Of a stretch of DNA of 64,000 nt, positions 28,942 to 37,838 are shown in pieces (position 1 is the stretch's first letter; each line of letters begins with the position of its first letter). Source of the stretch: Palsa-504 sp963744005 (GTDB lineage Bacteria; Actinomycetota; Actinomycetes; Streptosporangiales; Streptosporangiaceae). Location: contig CAVURU010000004.1 in NCBI GenBank assembly GCA_963744005.1, positions 496,001 to 560,000 of the forward strand. The letters run 5' to 3'. The notes beneath the pieces are model-generated. The model saw only the letters and a list, made by a program, of their open reading frames with translations, did not search any database and was not told the origin of the DNA. Position numbers and translations under genes: made by a program.

Positions 28942-29931
28942 ATGACCGCGAACACGACGCAGACCCTGACCCGCCCCGCCACGAACGGGACCTCAGCCCC
29001 CCGCCCGGAGCAGCAGACCGCGATCGCGGGTACCCGCCCGCGCGCCTCGTCCTCCGCGGCCGGCGTGGTGCTCGCCTACCTGCGCGCGCAGGCCCAGGCC
29101 CTGGCTGCTTGGGAGCTCCAGGTGCGGGCCGGCGAACCCGACTCGGTGCACCAGATGCGGGTCGCCACCCGCCGGCTGCGCGCCGCGCTGCGGTCCTTCC
29201 GCACCGTCATCCCGGCCGCGGACAGCGATCACCTGTACGCCGAGCTGCGCTGGCTCGGCCACGCCCTGGGCCAGGCCCGTGACGACGAGGTCCTCACCGC
29301 GCACCTGCGGGACCTCCTGCACACGCTGCCGACCGAGCTGCTCGTCGGCCCGGTCGAGGCCCGGGTGCAGGGCCACTTCGCGCCGCGCCGGGCCGCCTCC
29401 CTCACCGCCCTGCTCGAAGCCCTCGACACGCCCCGGTACGCCGACCTGCTGGCCGAGCTGAACCAGCTCATCCACGAGCCGCCCCGCGGCCCGCAGGCCG
29501 ACGCCCCGGCCCGCGAGGTCCTCCCGGCTGCCGTCCGCCGCGCCTACCGGCAGGCTGACCGCCGGATGCGCCGGGCCCGGCACACCCAGGCCGGCCCGGC
29601 CCGGGACACCGCCCTGCACCAGGCCCGCAAGTCGGCCCGCCGGGCCCGCTACGCCGCCGAGGCCTCCGCCCCGGCCAGCGGAACACCCGCCCGCCGGTTC
29701 GCCCGCCAGATGAAGCGCATCCAGTCCGTCATCGGCGACCACCACGACCTGGTCACCGTCCGCGCCGAAGCGCGCGAGCTCGGCATCGGCGCGCACCTGG
29801 CCGGCGAGAACGCCTTCAGCTACGGCCTGCTGCACGAGCGCGCGCAGCACCAGGCCGAACGGCTCGATGCCCGCGCCCGCGAAGACTGGCACCACGCGTC
29901 CCGCCGCAAGTACCGCCGGTGGATGAAGTAG
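28942..29931 (+). CDS. CHAD domain protein
   Basis: A 329-residue helical protein carrying a CHAD domain, the conserved-histidine alpha-helical fold known to bind polyphosphate. The signatures are EPDSVHQMRVATRRLRAALRS near the N-terminus and LHQARKSARRARYAAEA with basic patches further on. No catalytic CYTH domain is fused. Start ATG at 28942, with a GTG immediately before it as an alternative. It lies between ilvC and leuB but its role in that pathway is not evident. Confidence 0.85.
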   Translation: MTANTTQTLTRPATNGTSAPRPEQQTAIAGTRPRASSSAAGVVLAYLRAQAQALAAWELQVRAGEPDSVHQMRVATRRLRAALRSFRTVIPAADSDHLYAELRWLGHALGQARDDEVLTAHLRDLLHTLPTELLVGPVEARVQGHFAPRRAASLTALLEALDTPRYADLLAELNQLIHEPPRGPQADAPAREVLPAAVRRAYRQADRRMRRARHTQAGPARDTALHQARKSARRARYAAEASAPASGTPARRFARQMKRIQSVIGDHHDLVTVRAEARELGIGAHLAGENAFSYGLLHERAQHQAERLDARAREDWHHASRRKYRRWMK

Positions 29932-30148
29932 GAACTAAAAATATTATCTCGCATGCTGAGACGGGCGTCTTGAGGGCTGTCGCCTCTCGCCGGCGGCCAG
30001 GTACCGTAGCAGGCACTATGCGGCGCCTCGTAGTGGTAGCTGGCCGCAGCGGGAACCTGTAAGAACCTGACTCAGGGCAGGCCGGCGGACCCGCTGCGGA
30101 GGTTTGGCGCTGGCCGTAAGCCCTGCCGCGTGATCAGGAGTTCCGCCC

Positions 30149-30349
30149 GTGTACGACATGTATCCCTGGGACGAAGGTTCCGCCTCAGCCGTCCCGTCCG
30201 ATGCCGTCCCGTCCGATGCGGCCCCGCCCGCGACGCCCGGGCCCGCTCCCGCGGTCAGCGCCGTGCAGGTCGCGCTGGACCGGCGGGACAACGGCGGCGA
30301 GACGGCGGCCGCACCCGGTACGCCTACGTTGATCCCGGCTCGCCAGTAA
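30149..30349 (+). CDS. Small protein of unknown function upstream of leuB
   Basis: 66 codons from a GTG with CAGGAG about 10 nt upstream. The product begins MYDMYPWDEG, has an Ala/Pro/Ser-rich middle, then SAVQVALDRRDNGGE. The non-random start (aromatic and acidic) and its ribosome-binding site suggest a real gene. It ends 9 bp before leuB and so could be translationally linked. No domain recognised. Confidence 0.55.
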   Translation: MYDMYPWDEGSASAVPSDAVPSDAAPPATPGPAPAVSAVQVALDRRDNGGETAAAPGTPTLIPARQ

Positions 30350-30358
30350 GGTTCTGCT

Positions 30359-31411
30359 ATGGGTTCACGAACGATAAGGCTCGCCGTCATCGGCGGCGAC
30401 GGCATCGGCCCCGAGGTGGTCGCCGAAGCCCTCAAGGTACTGCGCGCCGCGGCGCCCCAGGTCAGCATCGACGAGACCAGCTACGACCTCGGTGCCCGCC
30501 GCTGGCACCGCACCGGGGAGACGCTGCCCGACGCCGTCCTCGAGGAGATCCGGGGGCACGACGCCATCCTGCTCGGCGCGGTCGGCGACCCGAGCGTGCC
30601 CAGCGGCGTGCTGGAGCGCAACCTGCTGCTGCGGCTGCGCTTCGAGCTCGACCACTACGTCAACCTGCGGCCGGTCCGCCTCTACCCGGGTGTCGCCTCC
30701 CCGCTGACCGCGGGGCGCCCCGAGACGATCGACATGGTCGTGGTCCGGGAGGGCACCGAGGGCCCGTACACCGGCGCGGGCGGCGTGATGCGCCGCGGCA
30801 CCCCGGCCGAGATCGCCACCCAGGAGAGCCTGAACACCGCGTTCGGCGTCGAGCGGGTGGCCCGCTACGCGTTCACCAAGGCCATGGCCCGGCCGCGGCG
30901 CAAGCTGACCCTGGTCCACAAGACGAACGTGCTGACCTACGCGGGCGACCTGTGGCAGCGCGTCGTCGACAGCCTGGCCAAGGAGTTCGCCGAGGTCTCC
31001 GTCGACTACAGCCACGTGGACGCCGCGTCCATGTTCTTCGTCTCCCAGCCCGAGCGGTTCGACGTCATCGTCACCGACAACCTGTTCGGCGACATCCTGA
31101 CCGACCTCGGGGCCGCCGTGGCCGGCGGCATCGGCCTGGCCGCCAGCGGCAACATCAACCCCGACGGGACCGCGCCCAGCATGTTCGAGCCGGTGCACGG
31201 CAGCGCGCCCGACATCGCCGGCCAGAGCAAGGCCGACCCGACCGCGGCCATCTTGTCCGCCGCCATGCTGTGCGATCACCTGGGCCTGTCCGCTGAGGCG
31301 GCCCGGATCGAGCAGGCCGTGAGCGACGACCTGCTGGAGCGCCAGGGGGCCTGGGCCGCCCGCACCACCGTCGAGGTGGGCGACGACATCGCCGAGCGAG
31401 TAGCTGGCTGA
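30359..31411 (+). CDS. leuB: 3-isopropylmalate dehydrogenase
   Basis: 350 residues. NAD+-dependent oxidative decarboxylation in leucine synthesis. Landmarks: LAVIGGDGIGPEVV at the N-terminus, LLLRLRFELDHYVNLRPVRLYPG for substrate binding, VREGTEGPYTG, HKTNVL with the catalytic Lys, DNLFGDILTDLGA for the metal, and EPVHGSAPDIAGQ. The start ATG at 30359 follows AAGG. Confidence 0.95.
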   Translation: MGSRTIRLAVIGGDGIGPEVVAEALKVLRAAAPQVSIDETSYDLGARRWHRTGETLPDAVLEEIRGHDAILLGAVGDPSVPSGVLERNLLLRLRFELDHYVNLRPVRLYPGVASPLTAGRPETIDMVVVREGTEGPYTGAGGVMRRGTPAEIATQESLNTAFGVERVARYAFTKAMARPRRKLTLVHKTNVLTYAGDLWQRVVDSLAKEFAEVSVDYSHVDAASMFFVSQPERFDVIVTDNLFGDILTDLGAAVAGGIGLAASGNINPDGTAPSMFEPVHGSAPDIAGQSKADPTAAILSAAMLCDHLGLSAEAARIEQAVSDDLLERQGAWAARTTVEVGDDIAERVAG

Positions 31412-31487
31412 CCCGCGTTCTCGCCCCCGCGGCGCGGGTCAGGCCTCCAGCTAATGTTGTCGTGACGGCGATGAGGAAGTACTGACC

Positions 31488-32588
31488 ATGATTGATTTCG
31501 AGATCCGCCCTTCGGCCCACCCCGTGCCCGCGGCCGAGCGCGCGGAGATGCTCCGCGCGCCCGCCTTCGGCCAGCTGTTCACCGATCACATGATCACGCT
31601 GCGCTGGTCGGCCGACCGCGGCTGGCACGACGGCCGGCTCGAGCCGTACGGGCCGTTCAGCCTGGATCCGGCGACCGCGGTGCTGCACTACTCCCAGGAG
31701 TTCTTCGAGGGCCTGAAGGCCTACCGGCAGGACGACGGCTCGGTCACCATGTTCCGGCCGGACGCCAACGCGGCCCGGTTCAACCGGTCCGCGGTGCGGA
31801 TGGCCATGCCGGAGCTGCCCGAGGAGACGTTCGTCCGGGCCCTGGAGCTGCTCGTGGCCCAGGACCGCGACTGGGTCCCGTCCGGCGAGGGGTTCAGCCT
31901 GTACCTGCGGCCCTTCATGATCGCGACCCAGCGCGGCCTGGGCGTCAACCACCCGTCGAACGAGTACCTGTTCTGCGTCATCGCCTCGCCGGCCGGCTCC
32001 TACTTCAGCGGCGGGGTCAAGCCGGTCACGGTGTGGCTGTCGGAGGACTACACCCGGGCCGCCCCCGGCGGCACCGGCGCGGTCAAGGCGGGCGGCAACT
32101 ACGCGGCCGCCTTCGTGGCCCAGCAGCAGGCCGTCGACCAGGGCTGTGACCAGGTCGTCTGGCTCGACGCGGCGGAGCACCGCTGGGTCGAGGAGATGGG
32201 CGGGATGAACCTGTTCTTCGTCTTCGGCGGCGCGACCGGCCAGGGGCCGCAGATCATGACCCCGGCGCTGACCGGGACGCTGCTGCCCGGCATCACCCGC
32301 GACTCGCTGCTGCGGCTCGCGCCCGAGCTCGGCGTCAAGGCCACCGAGGACCGGATCTCCGTCGAGGCCTGGCGTGAGCAGTGCGCCTCGGGCGAGCTGA
32401 CCGAGGTGTTCGCCTGCGGCACCGCCGCGGTTGTCACCCCGGTCGGCCGGGTCAAGAGCGCCACCGGCGAGTTCCTGGTCGGCGACGGCGCTCCCGGCCC
32501 GGTCACCATGCGGCTGCGCGACGAGCTGATCGGCATCCAGAACGGCCGCCTGCCCGACCCCTACGGCTGGCTCCGCAAGGTCTGCTGA
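31488..32588 (+). CDS. ilvE: Branched-chain amino acid aminotransferase
   Basis: 366 residues. PLP-dependent fold-type IV transaminase for the final step to Val, Leu and Ile. The PLP Lys is Lys200 in GTGAVKAGGNYAA. Other features are YSQEFFEGLKAYR and WVEEMGGMNLFFVF. The length fits the larger BCAT group. The ATG at 31488 lies 76 bp after leuB. The gene is followed by a strong palindrome. Confidence 0.95.
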   Translation: MIDFEIRPSAHPVPAAERAEMLRAPAFGQLFTDHMITLRWSADRGWHDGRLEPYGPFSLDPATAVLHYSQEFFEGLKAYRQDDGSVTMFRPDANAARFNRSAVRMAMPELPEETFVRALELLVAQDRDWVPSGEGFSLYLRPFMIATQRGLGVNHPSNEYLFCVIASPAGSYFSGGVKPVTVWLSEDYTRAAPGGTGAVKAGGNYAAAFVAQQQAVDQGCDQVVWLDAAEHRWVEEMGGMNLFFVFGGATGQGPQIMTPALTGTLLPGITRDSLLRLAPELGVKATEDRISVEAWREQCASGELTEVFACGTAAVVTPVGRVKSATGEFLVGDGAPGPVTMRLRDELIGIQNGRLPDPYGWLRKVC

Positions 32589-32599
32589 CCACGGCCCTC

Positions 32600-32652
32600 C
32601 ATGATCATGGGTCATTCCGGCCCGGTACCACCCGCTTTGACCCATGATCATG
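32600..32652. repeat. Perfect palindromic repeat after ilvE (15-bp arms)
   Basis: CATGATCATGGGTCA (32600-32614) and TGACCCATGATCATG (32638-32652) with a 23-nt loop. It lies 12 bp after ilvE and could act as its terminator. It shares the ATGATC core with the element at 32678 and 47101. Confidence 0.8.
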
Positions 32653-32677
32653 AAACAGCCCGCCCGCCCTGAGCTCG

Positions 32678-32734
32678 TTCATGATCGCGGGCAGAAACGG
32701 CCTCATGCAGGCCACAACTGCCCGCGATCATGAA
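32678..32734. repeat. REP-like palindrome, ATGATCGCGGGCAG family, copy 1
   Basis: TTCATGATCGCGGGCAG (32678-32694) and CTGCCCGCGATCATGAA (32718-32734), a perfect 17-bp inverted repeat with a 23-nt loop. A second copy with the same arm and the same loop edges (AAA-GGCC and GGCCA/GCCA near the right arm) follows adnB at 47101-47153. Confidence 0.85.
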
Positions 32735-32806
32735 GCCCTTCCTCTGCCGTCTCGGAATGTGAGACGAACCCGCCACCAGGCGGAACCGTGTGGCAGACTG
32801 ACGAGC

Positions 32807-32848
32807 GTGACTGGCCGCATCATTATCGGCAGGCGCGTCGGCAGCTAG
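32807..32848 (+). CDS. cimA leader peptide with three Ile codons
   Basis: A 14-codon frame including stop, GTG start, encoding MTGRIIIGRRVGS. The run of three Ile codons (ATC ATT ATC) is striking in this high-GC DNA. It precedes a hairpin series and a T-tract terminator upstream of the citramalate synthase gene, so attenuation by Ile-tRNA charging is the natural reading. Confidence 0.72.
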   Translation: MTGRIIIGRRVGS

Positions 32849-32935
32849 GGCGAAAGCCCTAAGCGCCCGGGCTCACGAACAGCCCCGGGCACGTCGGCGC
32901 GCAGACCTCTCGCGTACTCGCGGGGGGTCTTTTTT
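32847..32935 (+). promoter_or_regulatory. cimA attenuator: hairpins and intrinsic terminator
   Basis: In order: AGGGC-GAAA-GCCCT hairpin with a GNRA loop (32847-32860), a GCCCGGGC / GCCCCGGGC hairpin (about 32864-32890), then a terminator with a 12-bp stem, AGACCTCTCGCG (32903-32914) and CGCGGGGGGTCT (32919-32930), TACT loop, and a T5 run to 32935. The arrangement after an Ile-rich leader is that of a transcription attenuator. Confidence 0.72.
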
Positions 32936-32992
32936 GTGGCCGTGCGCCGCGCGGCGGCGCTGCGCAAACACCAGACCCTGGAGAACCCGGAC

Positions 32993-34579
32993 ATGCGAGA
33001 CGACAGCTTCCACGTCTACGACACCACCCTGCGCGACGGCGCGCAGCAGGAGGGGCTCAACCTCACCGTCGCCGACAAGCTGGTCATCGCGCGCCAGCTC
33101 GACGACCTGGGTGTCGGGTTCATCGAGGGCGGCTGGCCGGGCGCGATCCCCAAGGACACCGAGTTCTTCCGCCGCGCCGCCACCGAACTGGACCTCAAGC
33201 ACGCGCAGCTCGCCGCGTTCGGCGCGACCCGCCGGGCCGGCCTGCAGGCGGCCAACGACCCCCAGGTCGCCGCCCTGCGCGAATCGGGCGCGCCGGTCGT
33301 GACTCTGGTCGCCAAGAGTCACGACCGGCACGTCCTCCTCGCCCTGCGGACCACGCTCGAGGAGAACCTCGAGATGATCCGTGACACCGTCACCCACCTG
33401 CGCAGCAACGGCCAGCGGGTCTTCCTGGACGCCGAGCACTTCTTCGACGGCTACAAGTCCGACCCGGCCTACGCCCTCGAGGTGGTCCGGACCGCCGCCG
33501 AGGCCGGCGCCGACGTCATCGCGCTGTGCGACACCAACGGCGGCATGCTGCCCGCCGAGCTCGGCGACGTGGTGAACCAGGTCCTTGAGGGCACCCAGGC
33601 CCGGCTGGGCATCCACTGCCACGACGACACCGCCTGCGGCGTGGCCAACACCCTGATCGCGGTGGACGCCGGGGTCAGCCACGTGCAGGGCACGGCCAAC
33701 GGCTACGGGGAGCGGGCCGGCAACGCCAACCTGTTCAGCGTGGTGGCCGGCCTGCAGCTCAAGCAGGGCCGCCCGGTGCTGCCCGAGACAGGCTTCCAGG
33801 ACATGACCCGGATCGCGCACGCCATCAGCGAGGTCACCAACGTCACGCCGGACACCCACCAGCCCTACGTCGGGCTGAGCGCGTTCGCGCACAAGGCCGG
33901 GCTGCACGCCTCGGCCATCAAGGTCGACCCGATGCTCTACCAGCACATCGACCCCAGCCTGGTCGGCAACGACATGCGGATGCTGGTCTCGGACATGGCC
34001 GGCCGCGCCTCGGTCGAGCTGAAGGGCCGCGAGCTCGGCTACGACCTGTCCGGCGACAAGGCCGTCATCGGCCGGGTCACCGAGCGGGTCAAGGACATGG
34101 AGGCCCGCGGCTACACCTTCGAGGCGGCCGACGCCAGCTTCGAGCTGCTGCTGCGGGACGAGCTCGGCCAGCGGCAGGAGTACTTCGCCGTCGAGTCCTG
34201 GCGGGTCATCGTCGAACGCCATCCGGACCAGCGGATGACCAGCGAGGCCACCGTCCGGCTGATGGCCAAGGGCGAGCGGCTGGTCGCGGTGGGCGAGGGC
34301 AACGGCCCGGTGAACGCGCTGGACCGGGCCCTGCGCGCGGCCCTGGAGCAGATCTACCCCGAGCTGGCCGCACTCGAGCTCACCGACTACAAGGTGCGCA
34401 TCCTGGCCGGCACGCACGGCACCGGCGCGATCACCCGGGTGCTGATCGAGTCCGACGCCGGCACCGGCGAGTCCTGGAGCACGGTCGGGGTGGACGAGAA
34501 CATCATCGCCGCCTCGTGGCACGCGCTGGAGGAAGCGGTCAGCTACTGCCTGCTGCGCTCCGGCCGCGTACCCGGCTGA
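32993..34579 (+). CDS. cimA: (R)-citramalate synthase
   Basis: 528 residues. An HMGL-like TIM-barrel enzyme that joins acetyl-CoA and pyruvate, giving 2-ketobutyrate for isoleucine without threonine deaminase. The N-terminal YDTTLRDGAQQEG and the metal-binding GIHCHDDTACGVANTL are visible, followed by an LeuA dimerisation/allosteric domain (about 390-520), where Ile feedback would act. 2-Isopropylmalate synthase is the main alternative, but the sequence LRDGAQQEGLNLTVADK and the Ile leader favour CimA. I choose the ATG at 32993 with GGAG upstream; the in-frame GTG at 32936 lies against the terminator T tract. Confidence 0.85.
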   Translation: MRDDSFHVYDTTLRDGAQQEGLNLTVADKLVIARQLDDLGVGFIEGGWPGAIPKDTEFFRRAATELDLKHAQLAAFGATRRAGLQAANDPQVAALRESGAPVVTLVAKSHDRHVLLALRTTLEENLEMIRDTVTHLRSNGQRVFLDAEHFFDGYKSDPAYALEVVRTAAEAGADVIALCDTNGGMLPAELGDVVNQVLEGTQARLGIHCHDDTACGVANTLIAVDAGVSHVQGTANGYGERAGNANLFSVVAGLQLKQGRPVLPETGFQDMTRIAHAISEVTNVTPDTHQPYVGLSAFAHKAGLHASAIKVDPMLYQHIDPSLVGNDMRMLVSDMAGRASVELKGRELGYDLSGDKAVIGRVTERVKDMEARGYTFEAADASFELLLRDELGQRQEYFAVESWRVIVERHPDQRMTSEATVRLMAKGERLVAVGEGNGPVNALDRALRAALEQIYPELAALELTDYKVRILAGTHGTGAITRVLIESDAGTGESWSTVGVDENIIAASWHALEEAVSYCLLRSGRVPG

Positions 34580-34581
34580 CC

Positions 34582-35811
34582 GTGCCCGGCGGCCGCCTCA
34601 CCCTGCGGGAGCTGAACCGCGCCACGCTGGACCGCCAGCTGCTGCTGGACCGGTCCGGGTGCCCGGCCGCCGCGGCCGTGCGGCACCTGGGCGGCCTGCA
34701 GGCCCAGGCCCCGCTCGCGCCCTACGTCGGCCTGTGGACGAGGCTGGCCGGCTTCCGCCCGCCGGTGCTGGAAGACCTTTTGACCGAACGGGCCGTGGTG
34801 CGCGCTCACGTCATGCGCAACACGGTCCACCTGGTCACCGCCGAGGACTATCTCGCCTTCCGGCCGCTGTTCCAGCCGGTCATGACCCGCGCCCTGAACG
34901 GTGCCTTCGGCCGCCGCCTGGCCGGGGCCGACCTGGCCGAGATCCGGGACGCGGCCCGGCCGTTGCTGGCCGCCGCCGCGCTGACCAGGACCCAGCTCGC
35001 CGAGCGCCTCTCGCCGCGCTGGCCTGACCACGACCCGTCCGCGCTGGCCTACGCGGCCACCCACCTGCTGCCCCTGGTCCAGGTCCCGCCCCGCGGCCTG
35101 TGGAGCAGCCGCGGCGCCCCGGCCACCTGGACCCTGGCCGAAACCTGGCTGAGCGGCCGGGATGCGCTTCCGGGAGCAGCCCCGCCGAAACCCGCCGACG
35201 CCGCCGCGCTGCCGCAGTCCACCGCGCCATCGACGCCCGCCAGATCCGGCCCGCCGCCCGGCGCCACTGCGCCGCCCGGCCCGGGCGCGGCCGCCGGGCA
35301 GCTCGTGCTGCGTTACCTGGGCGCCTTCGGGCCGGCCACCGTGGCCGACATCCAGGCCTGGTCCGGGCTGTCCCGGCTGCGCGAGGTGACCGAGCGCCTC
35401 GGCTCGGCGCTGCGCCCCGCGGCCGGCCCCGACGGCGAAGCGCTGCTCGACCTGCCCGGCGCGCCCCGGCCCGGCCCGGACGTCCCGGCCCCGCCCCGGT
35501 TCCTGCCCGAGTACGACAACCTGCTGCTGTCCTTCGCCCGGCGCGACCGGGTCAACCCCGGTGGCCGGCCGGTCCCGCTGCCACCCGGCCACGGCGCCGC
35601 GGGCGGCACCGTGCTGGTCGACGGGTTCTGGGGCGGCGGCTGGACCCTGACCCGGAACCGGGACCAGGCCGTCCTGGAGGTCCGCCCGTTCGCCCGGCTG
35701 GCCGCGGCGCACCGGGACGCCGTGGCCGCCGAAGGCCGCCGCCTGCTCGACTTCGCTGCCGACCCGGCCGCGTCCCGCGACGTCCGCGTCCTGGCCCCGG
35801 AATCGGGCTAA
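34582..35811 (+). CDS. AlkZ-like winged-helix DNA glycosylase family protein
   Basis: 409 residues of the HTH_42/AlkZ family with tandem winged helices. Characterised members excise bulky alkyl adducts or unhook interstrand crosslinks. The N-terminal GGLQAQAPLAPYVGLW contains the Q-x-Q motif (Gln40 and Gln42) that is catalytic in Streptomyces AlkZ. The C-terminus, ending in FAADPAASRDVRVLAPE, is typical. A Pro/Ala-rich insert of about 45 residues (near 195-240) precedes LVLRYLGAFGPATVADIQAW. Start GTG at 34582, 2 nt after cimA. Substrate is unknown. Confidence 0.78.
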   Translation: MPGGRLTLRELNRATLDRQLLLDRSGCPAAAAVRHLGGLQAQAPLAPYVGLWTRLAGFRPPVLEDLLTERAVVRAHVMRNTVHLVTAEDYLAFRPLFQPVMTRALNGAFGRRLAGADLAEIRDAARPLLAAAALTRTQLAERLSPRWPDHDPSALAYAATHLLPLVQVPPRGLWSSRGAPATWTLAETWLSGRDALPGAAPPKPADAAALPQSTAPSTPARSGPPPGATAPPGPGAAAGQLVLRYLGAFGPATVADIQAWSGLSRLREVTERLGSALRPAAGPDGEALLDLPGAPRPGPDVPAPPRFLPEYDNLLLSFARRDRVNPGGRPVPLPPGHGAAGGTVLVDGFWGGGWTLTRNRDQAVLEVRPFARLAAAHRDAVAAEGRRLLDFAADPAASRDVRVLAPESG

Positions 35812-35899
35812 CCGGACCAGAGCTGTCATCATGGCGCGTTCGGCCTCATAATTGAGACCCCAGGCGCCAGCTGGGCGGTCAGGGACTTACGGTAGGGAC

Positions 35900-36145
35900 A
35901 TGGACGACAAGCAGATCCTGGCGCACATCGACGACCTCATCGAGACCGAGCACAAGCTCCGCTCGCAGCTCGCTGCGGGCCAGCTCACCAGCACGCAGGA
36001 GCGTGCCGAGCTGAAGGCCGCCGAGGAAGCCCTGGACCAGTGCTGGGACCTGCTGCGGCAGCGGCGGGCCCGCCGCGAGTTCGGCGAGAACCCGGACGAG
36101 ACGGACTCCCGGCCCGCCAGCGAGGTCGAAGGGTACATGCAGTAG
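35900..36145 (+). CDS. DUF2630 family protein
   Basis: 81 residues, charged and helical: MDDKQILAHIDDLIETEHKL at the start, LDQCWDLLRQRRARREFGENP in the middle and SEVEGYMQ at the end, the DUF2630 signature common in actinobacteria. Function unknown. I use the ATG at 35900, which matches the family N-terminus. Confidence 0.82.
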   Translation: MDDKQILAHIDDLIETEHKLRSQLAAGQLTSTQERAELKAAEEALDQCWDLLRQRRARREFGENPDETDSRPASEVEGYMQ

Positions 36146-36179
36146 GCCGGCGAGCCGGCTGGTCGAGCGGAGGAGTGGC

Positions 36180-36971
36180 GTGCGTATCGCGAGATTCGCC
36201 AAGGGCGACGGGGTCGCGTACGGCGTGGTGGAGGGCACCGAGCCGGGGGTGACCATCTCCGAGCTGCACGGGCACCCGTTCGGGGTGGACCCGGGCGGCG
36301 TCCGGGTGACCGGCAACCGGTATCCGCTGGCCGAGGTGCGGCTGCTGGCCCCGGTGCTGCCCAGCAAGGTGGTGGCCGCCGGGCGCAACTACGCGGCCCA
36401 CGCCCGCGAGATGAACGGCGGCGAGCCGCCGGCCGAGCCGGCCCTGTTCCTCAAGCCGTCCACCTCGGTGACCGGGCCGGGCGACGCCATCAAGTACCCG
36501 GTCAAGATCACCGAGCGCGTCGATTTCGAGGGTGAGCTCGCCGTCATCATCGGCCGCCTGTGCCGGGACGTGCCCCGGGAACGGGCCGACGAGGTCATCT
36601 TCGGCTACACCTGCGCCAACGACGTCACCGCGCGCGACCTGCAGGCCCGCGACCTGCAGTGGACCCGGGCCAAGGGCTTCGACACGTTCTGCCCGCTCGG
36701 CCCGTGGATGGAGACCGGGACGAACCCGGCCGACCTCGAGCTCGTCACCACCGTGAACGGCGAGGTCCGCCAGCAGGCCCGCACCTCCGACATGCTGTGG
36801 GATGTCCCGGCCCTGGTCGCCCACGTCAGCCAGGTCATGACCCTGCTGCCCGGGGACGTGCTGCTCACCGGGACCCCGGCCGGCGTCGGCCCGCTGATCG
36901 ACGGGGACGAGGTCTCGGTGACCATCGAGAGCATCGGGACGCTGACCAACCGGGTCGTCATCAGCGACTAG
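36180..36971 (+). CDS. Fumarylacetoacetate hydrolase family protein
   Basis: 263 residues of the FAH fold. Metal ligands are expected in RVDFEGELAVIIG and the C-terminal LLPGDVLLTGTPAGVGPL. The VAAGRNYAAHAREM motif is typical of the group. Members hydrolyse or decarboxylate or isomerise beta-diketo acids such as acylpyruvates. The GTG at 36180 follows GGAGGAG. The specific substrate cannot be read. Confidence 0.88.
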   Translation: MRIARFAKGDGVAYGVVEGTEPGVTISELHGHPFGVDPGGVRVTGNRYPLAEVRLLAPVLPSKVVAAGRNYAAHAREMNGGEPPAEPALFLKPSTSVTGPGDAIKYPVKITERVDFEGELAVIIGRLCRDVPRERADEVIFGYTCANDVTARDLQARDLQWTRAKGFDTFCPLGPWMETGTNPADLELVTTVNGEVRQQARTSDMLWDVPALVAHVSQVMTLLPGDVLLTGTPAGVGPLIDGDEVSVTIESIGTLTNRVVISD

Positions 36972-37022
36972 GCCGGGCTTCTCCCTCCGCCCGCGCGCTG
37001 ATATGGCCCTACCATTCTCCTT

Positions 37023-37838
37023 GTGACGGCGGACCCCCAGGCAAGCGGCGCGCCGCCGCGCCGCCGCGGCCGGGGCCGCCGGGCCGCCGCGCTGATCGCC
37101 CTGGTCCTGGGCCTGATCGGCTTCGCCGTCTCCGCCGTGGGCCTGGCCGTCCAGCTGCTGCCCCGCACGTTCACCGCCAGCCAGCAGGCCCAGATCCAGT
37201 CCTGGCAGATCGCCAGCCGGTGGCAGCAGCTGCCCGCCGGGCAGATCTTCCCGGCCACGGTCAGCTATCGCCTGCCCGCCACCGTGCTGCAGGATTCCAT
37301 CTCGCTGAACCTGCAGGCCGTCCGCGTCGGCATCGCGGCGCAGTCCGGCTGCAACACCGCCGCCGCCAGCCCGGCCGCCGCCGCCGTGCTGACCCGCGAC
37401 AAGTGCGTGGCCATCCTGCGCGCCACCTACGCCGACGCCACCAAGACCTATGTCACCACCGTCGGCGTGGCCGTGCTGCCCAGCGAGGCCGCCGCGACCG
37501 ACGCGTATAAGAGCCTGTCCAAGCTGAGCCTGACCTCGGCCCGCGGCGGCAGCTCGGCCGGGCTGGCCGACGGCATCCTGATCGTCAGGTACAGCCGCGG
37601 CAGCGCGGCCGCGATGTACGACTACAGCCGGCAGCTGTCCGACGCCTTCAACGACGGCCCCTACGTCATCATGTACGCCGCCGGCTACGCCGACAGCCGC
37701 CCCCGCGTCGCGGTGACCGACGACAAGTACTCCTACGCCGAGATGAGCAACCTGGCCCAGGGCGTGGCCCGGTCGGTGGCCGACACGCTGGGCGCCATGC
37801 CGCCCGCCCCGCACTGCCCGGGGACCCCCGGATGCTGA
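37023..37838 (+). CDS. Membrane-anchored protein of unknown function, paired with a subtilase
   Basis: 271 residues. A basic Pro/Arg start is followed by one transmembrane helix (about 24-46), then a roughly 220-residue extracytoplasmic domain with paired Cys (Cys110 region and CPGTPGC end). No family recognised. It ends 7 bp inside the start of the S8 protease gene, so the two are coupled and may act together outside the cell. Confidence 0.65.
   Translation: MTADPQASGAPPRRRGRGRRAAALIALVLGLIGFAVSAVGLAVQLLPRTFTASQQAQIQSWQIASRWQQLPAGQIFPATVSYRLPATVLQDSISLNLQAVRVGIAAQSGCNTAAASPAAAAVLTRDKCVAILRATYADATKTYVTTVGVAVLPSEAAATDAYKSLSKLSLTSARGGSSAGLADGILIVRYSRGSAAAMYDYSRQLSDAFNDGPYVIMYAAGYADSRPRVAVTDDKYSYAEMSNLAQGVARSVADTLGAMPPAPHCPGTPGC

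Noticed and set aside
32807..32992. T-box riboswitch before cimA
   Set aside because: No T-box bulge sequence or specifier loop could be recognised; the Ile-rich leader peptide explains the region better.
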